Counted from the first letter of the stretch, positions 36,255-45,571 are shown. The stretch is 64,000 nucleotides of DNA from Paenibacillus sacheonensis (GCF_009909195.1 NZ_JAAAMU010000007.1:310001-374000), one strand, 5' to 3'. A program made the numbers and translations. The notes: generated by a model not told the origin, from the sequence alone.

Positions 36255-37403
36255 ATGCGGAGCAATCTCCCCCGCTTGCTGACGGCTATCCTTCTGCTGT
36301 CTCTGTTAACCGGATGCTGGGATCGGCGCGAACTGAACGATCGCTTATTCGAACTCGCCTCCGGCGTCGATCGGCTCGAGGACGGAAAGCTGCTCCTGAT
36401 CGGTCAATTCATGGTTCCGTCGACATCCGAAGAGGGCGGCGGAGCAAAAAAACCGTACTTGATCGAGACCGGCGTCGGAAAGATGGTTTCCGAGTGCCTG
36501 CTGGACATGCAGCTCAAGCTGTCGCGAAGAATTACGCGCGGGCATCGCAATAATATCTACTTCGGCGAGGACATGGCGAAAGCCGGCATCGCCGATCTCA
36601 TGGACTCCGTAACCCGGGATCCCGACAGCCGGCTCAAGTCGGATATATGGGTCGTGAAAGGCGGAACCGCTCTGGAGTTCATGCAGTTGTCCTATCCGCT
36701 CGAGAGCATACCCGCGATCGGCCTTTCCAAGATCCGTCATATTATCGGCAAGACGACCGGCAACTCGCTGCTGGAGATCTTGGTCGAGGAAAACGTCGAA
36801 GGCAGCGGCCCGACCCTTCCTGCCGTGGAGATCCTCTATGATACGAAGCTCCGAAAAAAGACGCTGCAGGTATACGGGCGCGCGATTTTCAATCGCGACC
36901 AGCAATTAGCCGGTTATTTGAATCGGATGGAATCCGTCTACCGGTTATGGATCACCGGCGAAACGGACCGCATACCGATCACGGCGGATTTGCCGAACGG
37001 ACGAGGGTCATTCAATACGGAAGTCACCCTGCTGCATGCCAAGACCCGCACCGCCGTCAACGCGGGCCGCGTTGCAATCGACGTCTACCTGACGGGCAGC
37101 GGCGTTATTTTGGAGAGCCAGCCGGCAATCGATCTTCGAAAACCCGATCATCTGCGCGAATTCGAAGACATCATGAACCGCCGCATCGAGAAGGACCAAA
37201 CGGAAGTCATCCGGAAGGTGCAAAGGCAGTTTAAAGTCGATGTCTTCCATTTCGGAAAAGCCCTTGATCGGCAGCATCCCCAGGACTGGGCGCGATTGAA
37301 AGCGCATTGGGAGCAGTCGTTCTCGGATGCCGAAGTTACCGTTCATTCGCGCGTGAAGATCAAGCGGATCGGACTTCAAGGACCGCCTCCCAATAAACCG
37401 TAA
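36255..37403 (+). CDS. Ger(x)C-family germinant receptor lipoprotein (operon 1)
   Basis: The C subunit is a lipoprotein on the outer face of the spore inner membrane, needed for receptor assembly. The 382-residue product has a lipoprotein signal peptide ending in LLTGC, then the family start WDRRELND and a mixed alpha-beta C-terminal domain (DLRKPDHLREFEDIMNRRIE). GGAGG overlaps the A-subunit stop, and the ATG follows immediately, so translation is coupled. Confidence 0.95.
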   Translation: MRSNLPRLLTAILLLSLLTGCWDRRELNDRLFELASGVDRLEDGKLLLIGQFMVPSTSEEGGGAKKPYLIETGVGKMVSECLLDMQLKLSRRITRGHRNNIYFGEDMAKAGIADLMDSVTRDPDSRLKSDIWVVKGGTALEFMQLSYPLESIPAIGLSKIRHIIGKTTGNSLLEILVEENVEGSGPTLPAVEILYDTKLRKKTLQVYGRAIFNRDQQLAGYLNRMESVYRLWITGETDRIPITADLPNGRGSFNTEVTLLHAKTRTAVNAGRVAIDVYLTGSGVILESQPAIDLRKPDHLREFEDIMNRRIEKDQTEVIRKVQRQFKVDVFHFGKALDRQHPQDWARLKAHWEQSFSDAEVTVHSRVKIKRIGLQGPPPNKP

Positions 37404-37413
37404 GGAGCCCGAC

Positions 37414-38514
37414 ATGAAGCTGACGAACTATCAATTGTTTTGGCTGCTGTTTTCGATGGAGGCCGGCATGACGATCATGCTGACGCTCGGACCGACATTC
37501 CAAGCAGCCCGCCAAGGCGCTCCGCTGGCCATGCTCTTGGCCGGTGCCGTGTCTTTGCTGGCGACCTATATCGCTGCCAAGCTTAGCTTGCTCTATCCGG
37601 AGGACACGTTCGTCGAGTATGTGCCGAAAATAATCGGGCAATGGCTGGGCAAAACGCTTGTCTTCGTTTACCTGCTGCTGTGGATCGCCGTTGGCGGAAT
37701 TGTCCTCCGCGAATATGCGGACTTCGTGCATATGGCCTTATTCGATAAGACGCCGCTATGGGCCATCATCCTGTTTATGTTGATCGTGATCCTATATGCG
37801 GTGCACGGCGGCATCCATATCGTCGCGCGCTGCAGCGAAATCATCGGCCCCATCGTCGTCTTCAACATCATATTGTTCCGGATCTTTTCGCTGAAAGACC
37901 TGCACCTGGATCGCCTGCTTCCGCTATTGCCCTCCGATGGTTGGATGCCGGTGCTGTCCGGGAGCGCGCCTGCGGCTTCTTACATGAGCGAATCGGTTAT
38001 GATCGTGATGCTGATCGCCTTTATCGGAAATAAGAAAAAGACGTTATCCTCCGGTTTGTGGGGCGTTGGATTCGCCGCGATCGTACTTCTGAATGTCATT
38101 ATCGATACGATGATGATGCTGGGCAGTACCGTTCCGGCCATGCTGCAATACCCCGTCTACTCCATCAGTCAGTATATATCCGTCATGGAATTCGTACAGA
38201 ATCTCGATATTTTTCTCGTCGTCGGCATGAGCTTCACCGTATTCGTCAAAATCGGTCTCTATCTATTCATGACGAGCTACGGCACGGCGCAGTTGTTCGG
38301 GATCCGAAATTGGCGCCGCGTGCTTTGGGCTGTCAGCATGCTCGTATTGGCCGTCGCCTTGTTTCCTCGAAACGCGGACGAAACCCAGGTCGTCTTCCCG
38401 CTCTTCTGGAAAAACATCGTTTTCCCGATATTCCTGTTCGCCGTCCCGTTCCTGCTGTGGATGATCGGAAGCGCGCGAAAGCGGATGAAGCGCCCCGTAC
38501 GTCCGCATGCTTAA
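37414..38514 (+). CDS. GerB-family germinant receptor permease (operon 1)
   Basis: The B subunit is an amino-acid-permease-like protein, thought to bind the germinant in the spore inner membrane. The 366-residue product has about ten membrane helices (for example LLWIAVGGIVLREYADFV and IVVFNIILFRIFS) and no soluble domains. AAGGAG precedes the ATG, and it starts 10 bases after the C subunit. The gene order is A-C-B, the reverse of the B-A-C order of operon 2. Confidence 0.94.
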   Translation: MKLTNYQLFWLLFSMEAGMTIMLTLGPTFQAARQGAPLAMLLAGAVSLLATYIAAKLSLLYPEDTFVEYVPKIIGQWLGKTLVFVYLLLWIAVGGIVLREYADFVHMALFDKTPLWAIILFMLIVILYAVHGGIHIVARCSEIIGPIVVFNIILFRIFSLKDLHLDRLLPLLPSDGWMPVLSGSAPAASYMSESVMIVMLIAFIGNKKKTLSSGLWGVGFAAIVLLNVIIDTMMMLGSTVPAMLQYPVYSISQYISVMEFVQNLDIFLVVGMSFTVFVKIGLYLFMTSYGTAQLFGIRNWRRVLWAVSMLVLAVALFPRNADETQVVFPLFWKNIVFPIFLFAVPFLLWMIGSARKRMKRPVRPHA

Positions 38515-38572
38515 GAACGGCTAATAATAGGAATTTAGCTGACGATAGAGATTGTTTACAAATAGAGAGCAT

Positions 38573-38598
38573 GAAAAAGAGCCGCTGATAGCGACTCT
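38573..38598 (-). terminator. Minus-strand terminator after the broken oxidoreductase gene
   Basis: The arms AGAGCCGCT/AGCGACTCT (38578-38586, 38590-38598) pair with one mismatch, followed by TTTTTC on the minus strand. It lies just downstream of the decayed luciferase-like gene. Confidence 0.6.
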
Positions 38599-38605
38599 GA
38601 ACGAA

Positions 38606-39264
38606 TCATTCCTGCCGGATCGCTTGCCTCTCGGCTCTCCGGATCGATGGGCCGCTCCACACTGAACTCGGAACCTCGCGGCGCAAGATCGGCGCGACTT
38701 CTTCGGCGAATCGCTCCAGTTGTTCGCGCTGCTCCGAATCCGATAAGCCGTCCACGCTTATGCTGAGCACTCCGTTTCCAAACGCTTCGTGATTTAATAC
38801 GGCCGGAATCTCTTAATCGCCTCTTCCGGCGTATCGGCCAAATACAAGCTGCCCGCTCCCGCTCCGACGATCGCCCTGCGGGGATCATGTCCGTAGAAGG
38901 CAAGACGTTCCCGGTAATGATCGATGAGCGCCTTGTATTTCTCCTGCGGATGGAACGTATTCGACGAGAATAGAGGTTCCCCGTACTGCGCCGCCAGCTC
39001 CGTTGAGAGTTGACTCGAAGCGCTGCCGTGCCAGATCGGGATTTTGTCTTGATAAGGTCTTGGCAGCACGGTCACCTCTTGAAGCGGCGGCCGGTACCGA
39101 CCCTCCCACGTCACGCTCTCCTCATTCCATAGTTTCCTTAAGAGCCCATATCGCTCCGCGAGCGAATCCCACTGCTGATCCTCGCGAATGCCGAACAGCG
39201 GATAATGCCGCGGATCGTTGCCTTTGCCGATGATTATCTCGAGCTTGCCTAGGCTAATCGACAT
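38606..39264 (-). pseudogene. Broken luciferase-like (LLM) flavin oxidoreductase
   Basis: A 156-residue frame (39264 to about 38794) contains LLM-family segments: GKLEIIIGKGNDPRHYPLFG, VTWEGRYRPPLQEVTVLPRP and IPIWHGSASS. The usual first 100 or so residues are missing, and no ribosome site precedes it. It ends early at EAIKRFRPY. The coding continues in another frame as NHEAFGNGVLSISVDGLSDS to a stop at 38606. The gene is therefore truncated at its 5' end and frameshifted near 38795. It is very unlikely to make a working enzyme. Confidence 0.88.
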
Positions 39265-39298
39265 TTTCTATCTAGTTATAGAGAGACCGTAACATGCA

Positions 39299-39328
39299 AA
39301 AAAAAGCCAACGGCCGAGGCGGCTGGCT
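39299..39328 (-). terminator. Probable terminator of the polysaccharide deacetylase gene
   Basis: An imperfect stem based on AGCCA/TGGCT with an inner GCC/GGC helix is followed by a run of eight T on the minus strand, about 45 bases after the deacetylase stop. Confidence 0.55.
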
Positions 39329-39370
39329 GTTTGCTTTCTTTTTGCTTTGGCAAGACGAAAACGGGATGGC

Positions 39371-40507
39371 TCAGTACATGAAGTAGGCCGATCGCCGCTT
39401 CTCCCGCTTGCGGTTGCGTATCGACATCAACAACACTACCGCGATGGCCGCCATAGCCGTCAGCGTCCACAACGCCTCCCGCTTTTGCTGCGGCGCGCGG
39501 TCGAAGTGGGCATGTCCCAGCTTCTCCTTCGCCAGCTTCATAAGCGCCAGCTGCATGTCGGGATCGTTCTGCGCGCCTCCGGCATTGAGACGGAAGCCGT
39601 TGCTCTGACCGGGACCGTCGAGGCCGTCCTTGACCGTCAGCGTCACGTCGATCCCCAGCTGCGAGCAAATATGGAGCAGCGGCTTGGAGAACGCGCCATA
39701 AGGGAAGGCCAGTACATGATTGGGAGCGCCGAGCTCCCGGTCCAGAACGGTATTCGCCTGCTCCAGGTCGGTTTTCACCCGATGTTCGTATTCCTGCTCC
39801 GTTTCCCGTCTTCCTTTATCTTTCAGGAACACGGGTCCGGTCAGCGCGGCAATCATATGCCTGCCCTTCGCGTCCGTCGGCTCATACCGATGAGAGTCGT
39901 ACGAATGGCTGTAGAACGCTATGCCATTCCGGTGCATTTCCTTGACCTGGTTCCAATTCAGCTTGGGAACCCCGGCGTGATGCGGATTCCCGATCGTCCC
40001 GGCAATCAAGAAGCTGGTCGCCGGCGCCCCGTACTTGCGCAGGATCGGATACGCATACCGGTAGAACGATTCGTAACCGTCGTCGAACGTCAGCAGCACC
40101 GCGTTATCCGGAACCGGATCGCCATGCAGGATGAAGCTTCGGTACTGATCCATCGTAATCCAGTGAAAATTGTTGCGCTTCATCAATTCGAGCTGGCGCT
40201 CGAACTTGGCGGCGGACAGCGCGGCTGCGTCGTGCGGCGCTTGCTCGACTTCGTGATACATCAGCACGAGCACGCGGCCCTTGTAATACATGCCATGAGG
40301 TTCGTCGGCACCGGGCTTGAGCCCGCCCCATAACGGCTCGGAAGCCTCCGGATTGCCGCCGGTGCCGGCCGCGCTCCCAGTACCGTAGAACATGCGTCCG
40401 ACGAACGGCATTCGGTTATGATACGCCTGGATGGTCAGCACGCAGCACAGCGCCATGAGTCCAAGCAGCAATGAGGATAGAAGGATGATTCTGAATCGAT
40501 AAGACAT
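39371..40507 (-). CDS. Membrane-anchored polysaccharide deacetylase
   Basis: The 378-residue product has an N-terminal membrane anchor (about residues 6-28) and a second helix near the C-terminus (LTAMAAIAVVLLMS), so the NodB-homology domain faces outside. That domain shows LMYHEVE, the catalytic-metal motif LLTFDDGY, a possible histidine motif SHSYDSHRYEP and the late LAFPYGAFSKP. This is the CE4 family, closest to IcaB/PgaB-type enzymes that remove acetyl groups from poly-N-acetylglucosamine. No matching synthase genes are nearby, so the polymer could also be peptidoglycan or another cell-wall glycan. Confidence 0.9.
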   Translation of the reverse strand: MSYRFRIILLSSLLLGLMALCCVLTIQAYHNRMPFVGRMFYGTGSAAGTGGNPEASEPLWGGLKPGADEPHGMYYKGRVLVLMYHEVEQAPHDAAALSAAKFERQLELMKRNNFHWITMDQYRSFILHGDPVPDNAVLLTFDDGYESFYRYAYPILRKYGAPATSFLIAGTIGNPHHAGVPKLNWNQVKEMHRNGIAFYSHSYDSHRYEPTDAKGRHMIAALTGPVFLKDKGRRETEQEYEHRVKTDLEQANTVLDRELGAPNHVLAFPYGAFSKPLLHICSQLGIDVTLTVKDGLDGPGQSNGFRLNAGGAQNDPDMQLALMKLAKEKLGHAHFDRAPQQKREALWTLTAMAAIAVVLLMSIRNRKREKRRSAYFMY

Positions 40508-40820
40508 AGAGCCAACTCCTGCTGTGTGATGTCATTCGATGGCGATTGCAGCCCATCGCAGAATGTTACATTACCGACGCAGGAAGTACGCTCGATGTTG
40601 CCATGTTCACTTTATCGACACGGGATTTTCGTTCGAATGTTACGAATATAGCTAAAATCGTCTGTTCGAACAGCTCTCCAATAACGCAAAACAGCCGCGA
40701 TAAACGCGGCTTGCAAGGCAGTGATTTGCGGTCGCGCGACTCTAATTAAAACGCCGTTCTAGGTGGATGAAACGTAAACAGTGTTATTGAAGGAAATGAC
40801 CGATCGAGTCCAGCCCTGTA
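40508..40820. other. Gap between deacetylase and phosphodiesterase operons
   Basis: No gene is supported here. The only clear feature is the minus-strand terminator at 40694-40710. Confidence 0.6.
40686..40710 (-). terminator. Terminator of the LacI-ABC-PHP-GDPD operon
   Basis: The stem GCCGCG/CGCGGC (40694-40699, 40705-40710) has a five-base loop and is followed by TGTTTTGCG on the minus strand, about 110 bases after the glycerophosphodiesterase stop. Confidence 0.65.
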
Positions 40821-41597
40821 CTAACGCAGCTCTTCCGCTTGCTGCAGCCAATCCTTCTTAACCTTCATCAGCGCCTCGACGCTGCGCGTCGTGATTGACC
40901 CGACGCCCCAATCCGCGAATTGACGCATGAGCGCGGCATCCTCGACGGTCCACGCGTAGACCGGCAGGCCCAGCTCCGCGGCATAGTCCACGAATTCCTT
41001 CCGCAGGATGCCATGGTAAATGTTAATGCCCAGGCAGGCGGCTGCCCGAGCATCCTCGCAGGTTTGGAGCATCGCATCCCGGTAGGACATCGTCTTGAAC
41101 AGCTCGACGTCCGCGTTCAGCATCCTGCGCATCTTCGGCTGCAGCCGCTCGGCCAGCAGCGCCCGCTCGCGCTGGCAGCCGGAGAAGAACGCCCGGTCCG
41201 AGATGCCATAACGCTCGATCAGCGCCGCCGCAGGTTCGATCGCTTCATCGACCTTCAGATCCAGATTCAGGACTTTGCCCGATGCTTCCATGAGCGGGAG
41301 AATGTCCTCCAGCCGAAGGAGGCGCAAGCTTTCACGCAGCTCCCCTTGCTCCGCTTCCAGCTCGAGCTCGCTTAATTCCGCGTACGTCATCGCTGCTATA
41401 TTCACGGGCGACCGGTCCACGGTTATCCATTCGTCGTCATGTGCCAATACAGGGACGCCGTCCCGCGTCACCCGAATATCCTCTTCCACCACGTCAGCGC
41501 CGAGCTCGAGTCCGATCCGAACCGAGCGAAGCGTATGCGCCATGATGTTCATGCTGCCGGCATGCGCCGTTACCAGCGGAAATCGACGTATCGTCAT
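40821..41597 (-). CDS. Glycerophosphodiester phosphodiesterase
   Basis: GDPD enzymes hydrolyse glycerophosphodiesters to glycerol-3-phosphate and an alcohol. The start is the ATG at 41597, nine bases after AAGGAG; the product is 258 residues, the usual size of cytoplasmic UgpQ-like enzymes, with no signal peptide. Motifs: VTAHAGSMNIMAHTLRS (the usual HRG is HAG here), GADVVEEDIRVTRDGVPVLAHD, LNLDLKVDE and a late YAWTVED. It is the last gene of an operon with ABC permeases and a PHP phosphoesterase, and fits intracellular breakdown of an imported phosphodiester. Confidence 0.9.
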   Translation of the reverse strand: MTIRRFPLVTAHAGSMNIMAHTLRSVRIGLELGADVVEEDIRVTRDGVPVLAHDDEWITVDRSPVNIAAMTYAELSELELEAEQGELRESLRLLRLEDILPLMEASGKVLNLDLKVDEAIEPAAALIERYGISDRAFFSGCQRERALLAERLQPKMRRMLNADVELFKTMSYRDAMLQTCEDARAAACLGINIYHGILRKEFVDYAAELGLPVYAWTVEDAALMRQFADWGVGSITTRSVEALMKVKKDWLQQAEELR

Positions 41598-41683
41598 CTC
41601 ATCATGCTCCTTCAAGTTATTATGGGCGCCGCCGCCGAGCGATTGCCTTCTTCGCGAATCCGAACCGTTCACCGGAAAACGGA

Positions 41684-42688
41684 TTAGACGCCTTCTCCGG
41701 GATCCAAATAGATCGCGTTGGTAAAGGCGATCGTGGTGCGAACGCCGCGCACCGTCCCTTTGAGCTCTGCCCGCATCCACAGCAGTCCTTCGCCGGGAAT
41801 ATCGAACCGGTAATCCGATTGCGCCGCATGCGCGCTGATTTCCCCGATCACGCCAAGATTACTCGTCACGGCAAGCGAATACCCCGCACCGGGAAAGGCC
41901 CACTTGTCCGCTCTTACCTGAAAATCGATCGTCGCGACGGCGTAGAAGCCGTTGCCCTGTCCCTGCTTCGGCACGCGATCGCCAATGCCGTAAACCGCCG
42001 TCTCCGACCGCAGCGCAAGCGTCACGAGCGGTCCCATCGTAACCGATGCCCTGCCCGCGGCAAGCGCTCGCACTGCCCGCTCCGTCTCGCTGCCCTCCGA
42101 ATCGTCCAGCAGCAAATACGTGACCGAGACCGGGTCTTCCGTCCGGTCCTGCGCATGCCAGTCGCGTCCGGACGTCGCCGCGATCCGGTAACCCGCATTC
42201 AGCTGCTCCGTCCACAGCCGGAACGCGCGGGCATTGTCCGTCTTGATCGACGGAAACGTGCCCGACCATACCTCGATATAATCGACCGCGTTCCAATCCG
42301 CGATCTCGAACTCCCAGAAGCAGCCCGTGCACATCGGGCTGCCGATGCGAAACGGATGCGCCAGGCCGGCAATGCCGCCGTGCGCGTGCACCTTGGCGAT
42401 TCCCGCTTGAATGTCGCGGGGTCCCGCAGGGCGCCAATCGACGAATTCGATCAGCCCGATCGTCACCATATGCCCGTAGAAGGTCGTCCACTCCATGCCC
42501 GAAATGATCGTCATGCCGGTTGCCTGCTCGACGAGCTCCTTGTTCTCCAAGCCCGTCATCGTATTATGGTCGGTCAGCGCGACGCAGTCGAATCCGAGCG
42601 CCCGGGCTCCTTGGGCAAGCTCGAGCAAGGATTGCCTGCCGTCGCTGTGGTACGTGTGACTATGCAGCTCGCAAGCCATCCAGCGCAT
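41684..42688 (-). CDS. PHP-domain metal-dependent phosphoesterase (CehA/McbA-like)
   Basis: The start is the ATG at 42688; GGAGG overlaps the stop of the gene before it. The 334-residue product has PHP metal-binding motifs in order: ELHSHTYHSDG, ALTDHN, GMEWT, GIAGLAHPF and SGRDWHAQ. The C-terminal 120 residues are beta-rich and may be a carbohydrate-binding-like sandwich. CehA/McbA-type PHP proteins hydrolyse phosphoester, carbamate or related bonds with several metals. Here it is encoded between a small beta-rich protein and a glycerophosphodiesterase, so an organic phosphate substrate is likely. The exact substrate is unknown. Confidence 0.85.
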   Translation of the reverse strand: MRWMACELHSHTYHSDGRQSLLELAQGARALGFDCVALTDHNTMTGLENKELVEQATGMTIISGMEWTTFYGHMVTIGLIEFVDWRPAGPRDIQAGIAKVHAHGGIAGLAHPFRIGSPMCTGCFWEFEIADWNAVDYIEVWSGTFPSIKTDNARAFRLWTEQLNAGYRIAATSGRDWHAQDRTEDPVSVTYLLLDDSEGSETERAVRALAAGRASVTMGPLVTLALRSETAVYGIGDRVPKQGQGNGFYAVATIDFQVRADKWAFPGAGYSLAVTSNLGVIGEISAHAAQSDYRFDIPGEGLLWMRAELKGTVRGVRTTIAFTNAIYLDPGEGV

Positions 42689-42693
42689 GATGC

Positions 42694-43158
42694 TTAAGCC
42701 TCCTCGTGATGAATTCGCAATCTGTAACTGCAGCTCTCGGTAACGATCGCATGCAGGCTCAGCGTTACGCGCCACAGCCCTTCGGGCAGCTCGCCGCGCA
42801 CGAAACCCGGAGATGCCTCTTCCGCGCCGATCAGGAGCAGCTGCTCGGGATCATGCCGATGGCCCGCCCCCCGATGCCGTGCCGGATCGTCGACGGAGAC
42901 GGTAATCAGATTCTTGAGCGGCAGGAACGATTCCCAGCGGTCCATGACGAGCTCGCGCTGCGCCGGCTCCGTATAGTTCTCGACGCCCGCGGCGATCCGC
43001 GCCCGCGACTGCTCGCGGTCTTCCAGATTTTTCGGTTCGTACGCGAAATCGATCCACAGCTTGCCGCCGGGCTGATCCAGATGGAAGCTGTACGCAATAT
43101 GCGTCTTGGAGCAGACGGGCTGCACCCGTCCCTCCGCGTCCAGTACGAGACGTTTCAT
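42694..43158 (-). CDS. Small beta-rich protein of the PHP/GDPD operon
   Basis: The 154-residue product starts at ATG 43158, sharing one base with the permease stop (TAATG). It has alternating short strands: VCSKTHIAYSFHLDQPG, KLWIDFAYEPKNLEDRE, then LPEGLWRVTLSLHAIV and CSYRLRIHHEE at the end. It has no signal peptide or membrane helix. I do not recognise a family name. A beta-sandwich that assists the PHP protein encoded five bases downstream is the simplest reading. From memory, similar small genes accompany PHP phosphoesterases in other Firmicutes. Confidence 0.75.
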   Translation of the reverse strand: MKRLVLDAEGRVQPVCSKTHIAYSFHLDQPGGKLWIDFAYEPKNLEDREQSRARIAAGVENYTEPAQRELVMDRWESFLPLKNLITVSVDDPARHRGAGHRHDPEQLLLIGAEEASPGFVRGELPEGLWRVTLSLHAIVTESCSYRLRIHHEEA

Positions 43159-44003
43159 TAGGAACGCGCCCCCTCTTCCTTGACCATGCTGCGGATGTAG
43201 AAATAGCCCATGAACGAGCAAAGCAGAAACGTGAAGAATGCCAGCGCGGATGCCTGCTGCTTCTCTTGAAACACCCCGAAGATCTGCTCCATCGACACCC
43301 CGAGCATCTGCGGCGCGTTAGGTCCGAGCAGGAACGGCGCGGTGAACGAGCCAATGACGCCCATGAAGACGAAGGTAACCGCGACGAGAAGCGTCTTGTA
43401 GGTAAGCGGCAGGATAAACTGGGTGAACATGCGAAGCTTGCCCGCGCCGACGTCCTTCGCGCTCTCGATGACCGCGTTCGGAACGCCGGACAGCGCCGAA
43501 CCGAGCAGCATCGTCGTGAATGGAATATTGAACCACAGATTGGCGATGATGATGCCCTTCATGTCGAAAATCATGCGCGGTATATCGCCTCCGCCGAGCA
43601 GAAGCACCCAGCGCGATACCCAGCCGTGGTTGCCCAGCAGCTGAATCAAGCCGTACGTCGCGATGACCGACGGGATGAAGATCGGAATCATGTACATATT
43701 CCGGATCCACTTCACGATCTTGCCGTCGTTGAAACGCATGTACGCCGCGAGCGCATAGCTGACGATCAGCACGATCACGACCGAGACGACCGTCACTTCC
43801 AGCGAAAATATAATATTGGCGCGCATGAGCTTATCGGTGAACAAGAACTTATAATTCGACAGATCGTACCCGCCCTCCTTGTTGGACAGGCTCTCCTTGA
43901 ACGAGACCACGATCGGGACGACGACCGTGACGAACAGCAGCAAGAAAGAGGGGATGACCAGCAGCACGCCCAGTATCCCCATTTTCACCTGTTTCTTCAT
44001 CAT
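43158..44003 (-). CDS. ABC transporter permease (PotB-like)
   Basis: The 281-residue product has about six membrane helices and the family EAA loop (SAKDVGAGKLRMFTQFILPL), which contacts the ATPase. It belongs to the PotB/AfuB-type permeases of importers for polyamines, iron or phosphonates. Its ATG overlaps, as ATGA, the last codon and stop of a binding-protein remnant. The other permease and the truncated ATPase are upstream in the same operon. Confidence 0.92.
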   Translation of the reverse strand: MMKKQVKMGILGVLLVIPSFLLLFVTVVVPIVVSFKESLSNKEGGYDLSNYKFLFTDKLMRANIIFSLEVTVVSVVIVLIVSYALAAYMRFNDGKIVKWIRNMYMIPIFIPSVIATYGLIQLLGNHGWVSRWVLLLGGGDIPRMIFDMKGIIIANLWFNIPFTTMLLGSALSGVPNAVIESAKDVGAGKLRMFTQFILPLTYKTLLVAVTFVFMGVIGSFTAPFLLGPNAPQMLGVSMEQIFGVFQEKQQASALAFFTFLLCSFMGYFYIRSMVKEEGARS

Positions 44004-44094
44004 TGCGCGGCTACGTCGCTTTGCCAGCGTTTATTGATATCGTTGCCGAGGTCGCCGATATTGAACGTCCGGAAGCCTTCGGCCACGCCTTGTC
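44000..44094 (-). pseudogene. C-terminal remnant of an ABC substrate-binding protein
   Basis: In the frame offset from the ATPase, about 30 codons read RQGVAEGFRTFNIGDLGNDI then NKRWQSDVAAQ and a TGA at 44002-44000. This looks like the usual C-terminal tail of a periplasmic-binding-type protein, and its stop overlaps the next gene's ATG as ATGA, as expected for intact operon neighbours. The rest of the gene is missing, joined directly to the ATPase gene near 44090. The assignment rests on this short stretch and on position. Confidence 0.6.
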
Positions 44095-44682
44095 TTCCTG
44101 GTCGTGAGTGACGAATACCATCGTGAGGCCGGTCTCGGCCTGAATCTCCCGCAGCTCCTCGCGCATCTCATGCCGAAGCTTGGCGTCGAGCGCGGAGAAG
44201 GGCTCGTCCAGCAGCAGCACGGCCGGCTTCAAGAGCAGGGACCGGGCCAGCGCGATGCGCTGCTGCTGTCCGCCCGAGAGCTGCCCGGGATGCTTATTCT
44301 CCGATCCGGGCAGACGAACCAGGTCCAGCACGTCTTTCACGGCTTTTTGAATGTCGGCTTTCTTCATTTTGCGTATTTTAAGACCGAATGCCAGGTTCTC
44401 GAACACCGTCATATGCGGCCATAGATTGTAGCCCTGGAACACCATCGAGGTCGGGCGCTTCTCGGGCGGGGACTTGAGCACGCTCGCGCCTTCGATGAGA
44501 ATCTCGCCGGAATCCGGATCGAGGAACCCGCCGATGCTGCGCAGCACCGTCGTTTTGCCGCAGCCCGAAGGGCCGAGCAGCGTGACGAGTTCGCCTTTGC
44601 GGACGTCGAGCGAGATGCCGGTGACGCCTTCGCCGGTGTGATACCGTTTGGACAGTTGTTGAACGGACAGCTGAATATCCAT
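44011..44682 (-). pseudogene. ABC transporter ATPase truncated by a deletion
   Basis: Residues 1 to about 196 are a normal PotA-like ATPase: Walker A GPSGCGKTT, Q-loop VFQGYN, signature LSGGQQQRIALARS, Walker B VLLLDEPFSALD and H-loop FVTHDQE. Immediately after this the sequence turns into 27 unrelated residues (starting DKAWPKASGR) and stops. Normal members have about 350 residues, including a regulatory TOBE domain. An in-frame-unrelated piece of a binding-protein gene lies at the joint. The ATPase core may still hydrolyse ATP, but the transporter as encoded here lacks its regulatory domain and its binding protein. Confidence 0.85.
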
Positions 44683-44715
44683 AATGGCCTCCTTAAGTCT
44701 GCGATTGGGTCGACA

Positions 44716-45540
44716 TTACTTGAGCTGAAAGCCGCTGGACATGACATCCGCGCTCACGAACCGTTTGGCGGCGAGCAGCAGGATGATCGTCGGGGCCGTC
44801 AGGATAATCGAGAACACCGCTCCGGCGTATGCGGGGTAATCGCTGATGATGGAATACATGACGATCGGCATCGTTTTGTAATTCGGAATACCGACCAGGA
44901 ACGTCCCCTGCGCCTCGTCGAGCGAGTTCAGGAAGGTGAAGATCGAGGCGACGATGATGCCCGGCAGCGCCATCGGCAGGGTGATCTTGAGAAACACCCG
45001 GAACGGCCCCGCCCCTACGTCCCTCGCCGATTCTTCCTGCGCCTTATGCACGTTCCGGAAGGCGGCCGTCGGAATCCAGGTCATGAACATGAGCACGTTG
45101 ATCATATGGATCAGGACGACGCCGAGCAGCGTATTCATCAGCCCGAGCTTGTAGAAGAGCACCGCGATCGACACGTACAAGCCCATCTTCGGAAACGCGT
45201 GCGTCAGCAGGAACGAGAACAGGAAGAACCGGCTGAGCGGAAAACGGATCCGGGCGAACGCATACGCCGCGGGGATGCAAATCAAGATGGACAACCCGGT
45301 CACGATCGCGGCGATCATGAAGGACAAGCCGATGGATTGCGGGATATCCTCCTGCTTGAAGACGAACGTCCACCATTTCATGGACCATTGATGCGGCAGC
45401 ACGTCCGGGTAGTTCCATTTGCCGGTGAAGGCCAGGATGGCGAGGTTGAGCAGCGGACCCAGGAAGAAGATGACGAAGATCACGAGTACGATGAATTCAA
45501 TGATTTTTCGCGTGCCTAACGCTTTGAGATACCAGCGCAT
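44716..45540 (-). CDS. ABC transporter permease (PotC-like)
   Basis: The 274-residue product has about six membrane helices and an EAA loop (SARDVGAGPFRVFLKITLPM). It pairs with the other permease to form the channel. AAAGGAG lies 12 bases before the chosen ATG at 45540; an ATG at 45567 would bring it closer to lacI but has no good ribosome site. It follows the lacI gene and precedes the truncated ATPase. Confidence 0.9.
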   Translation of the reverse strand: MRWYLKALGTRKIIEFIVLVIFVIFFLGPLLNLAILAFTGKWNYPDVLPHQWSMKWWTFVFKQEDIPQSIGLSFMIAAIVTGLSILICIPAAYAFARIRFPLSRFFLFSFLLTHAFPKMGLYVSIAVLFYKLGLMNTLLGVVLIHMINVLMFMTWIPTAAFRNVHKAQEESARDVGAGPFRVFLKITLPMALPGIIVASIFTFLNSLDEAQGTFLVGIPNYKTMPIVMYSIISDYPAYAGAVFSIILTAPTIILLLAAKRFVSADVMSSGFQLK

Positions 45541-45571
45541 GAATGGAAGTCGCTCCTTTCGGATCATGGGA

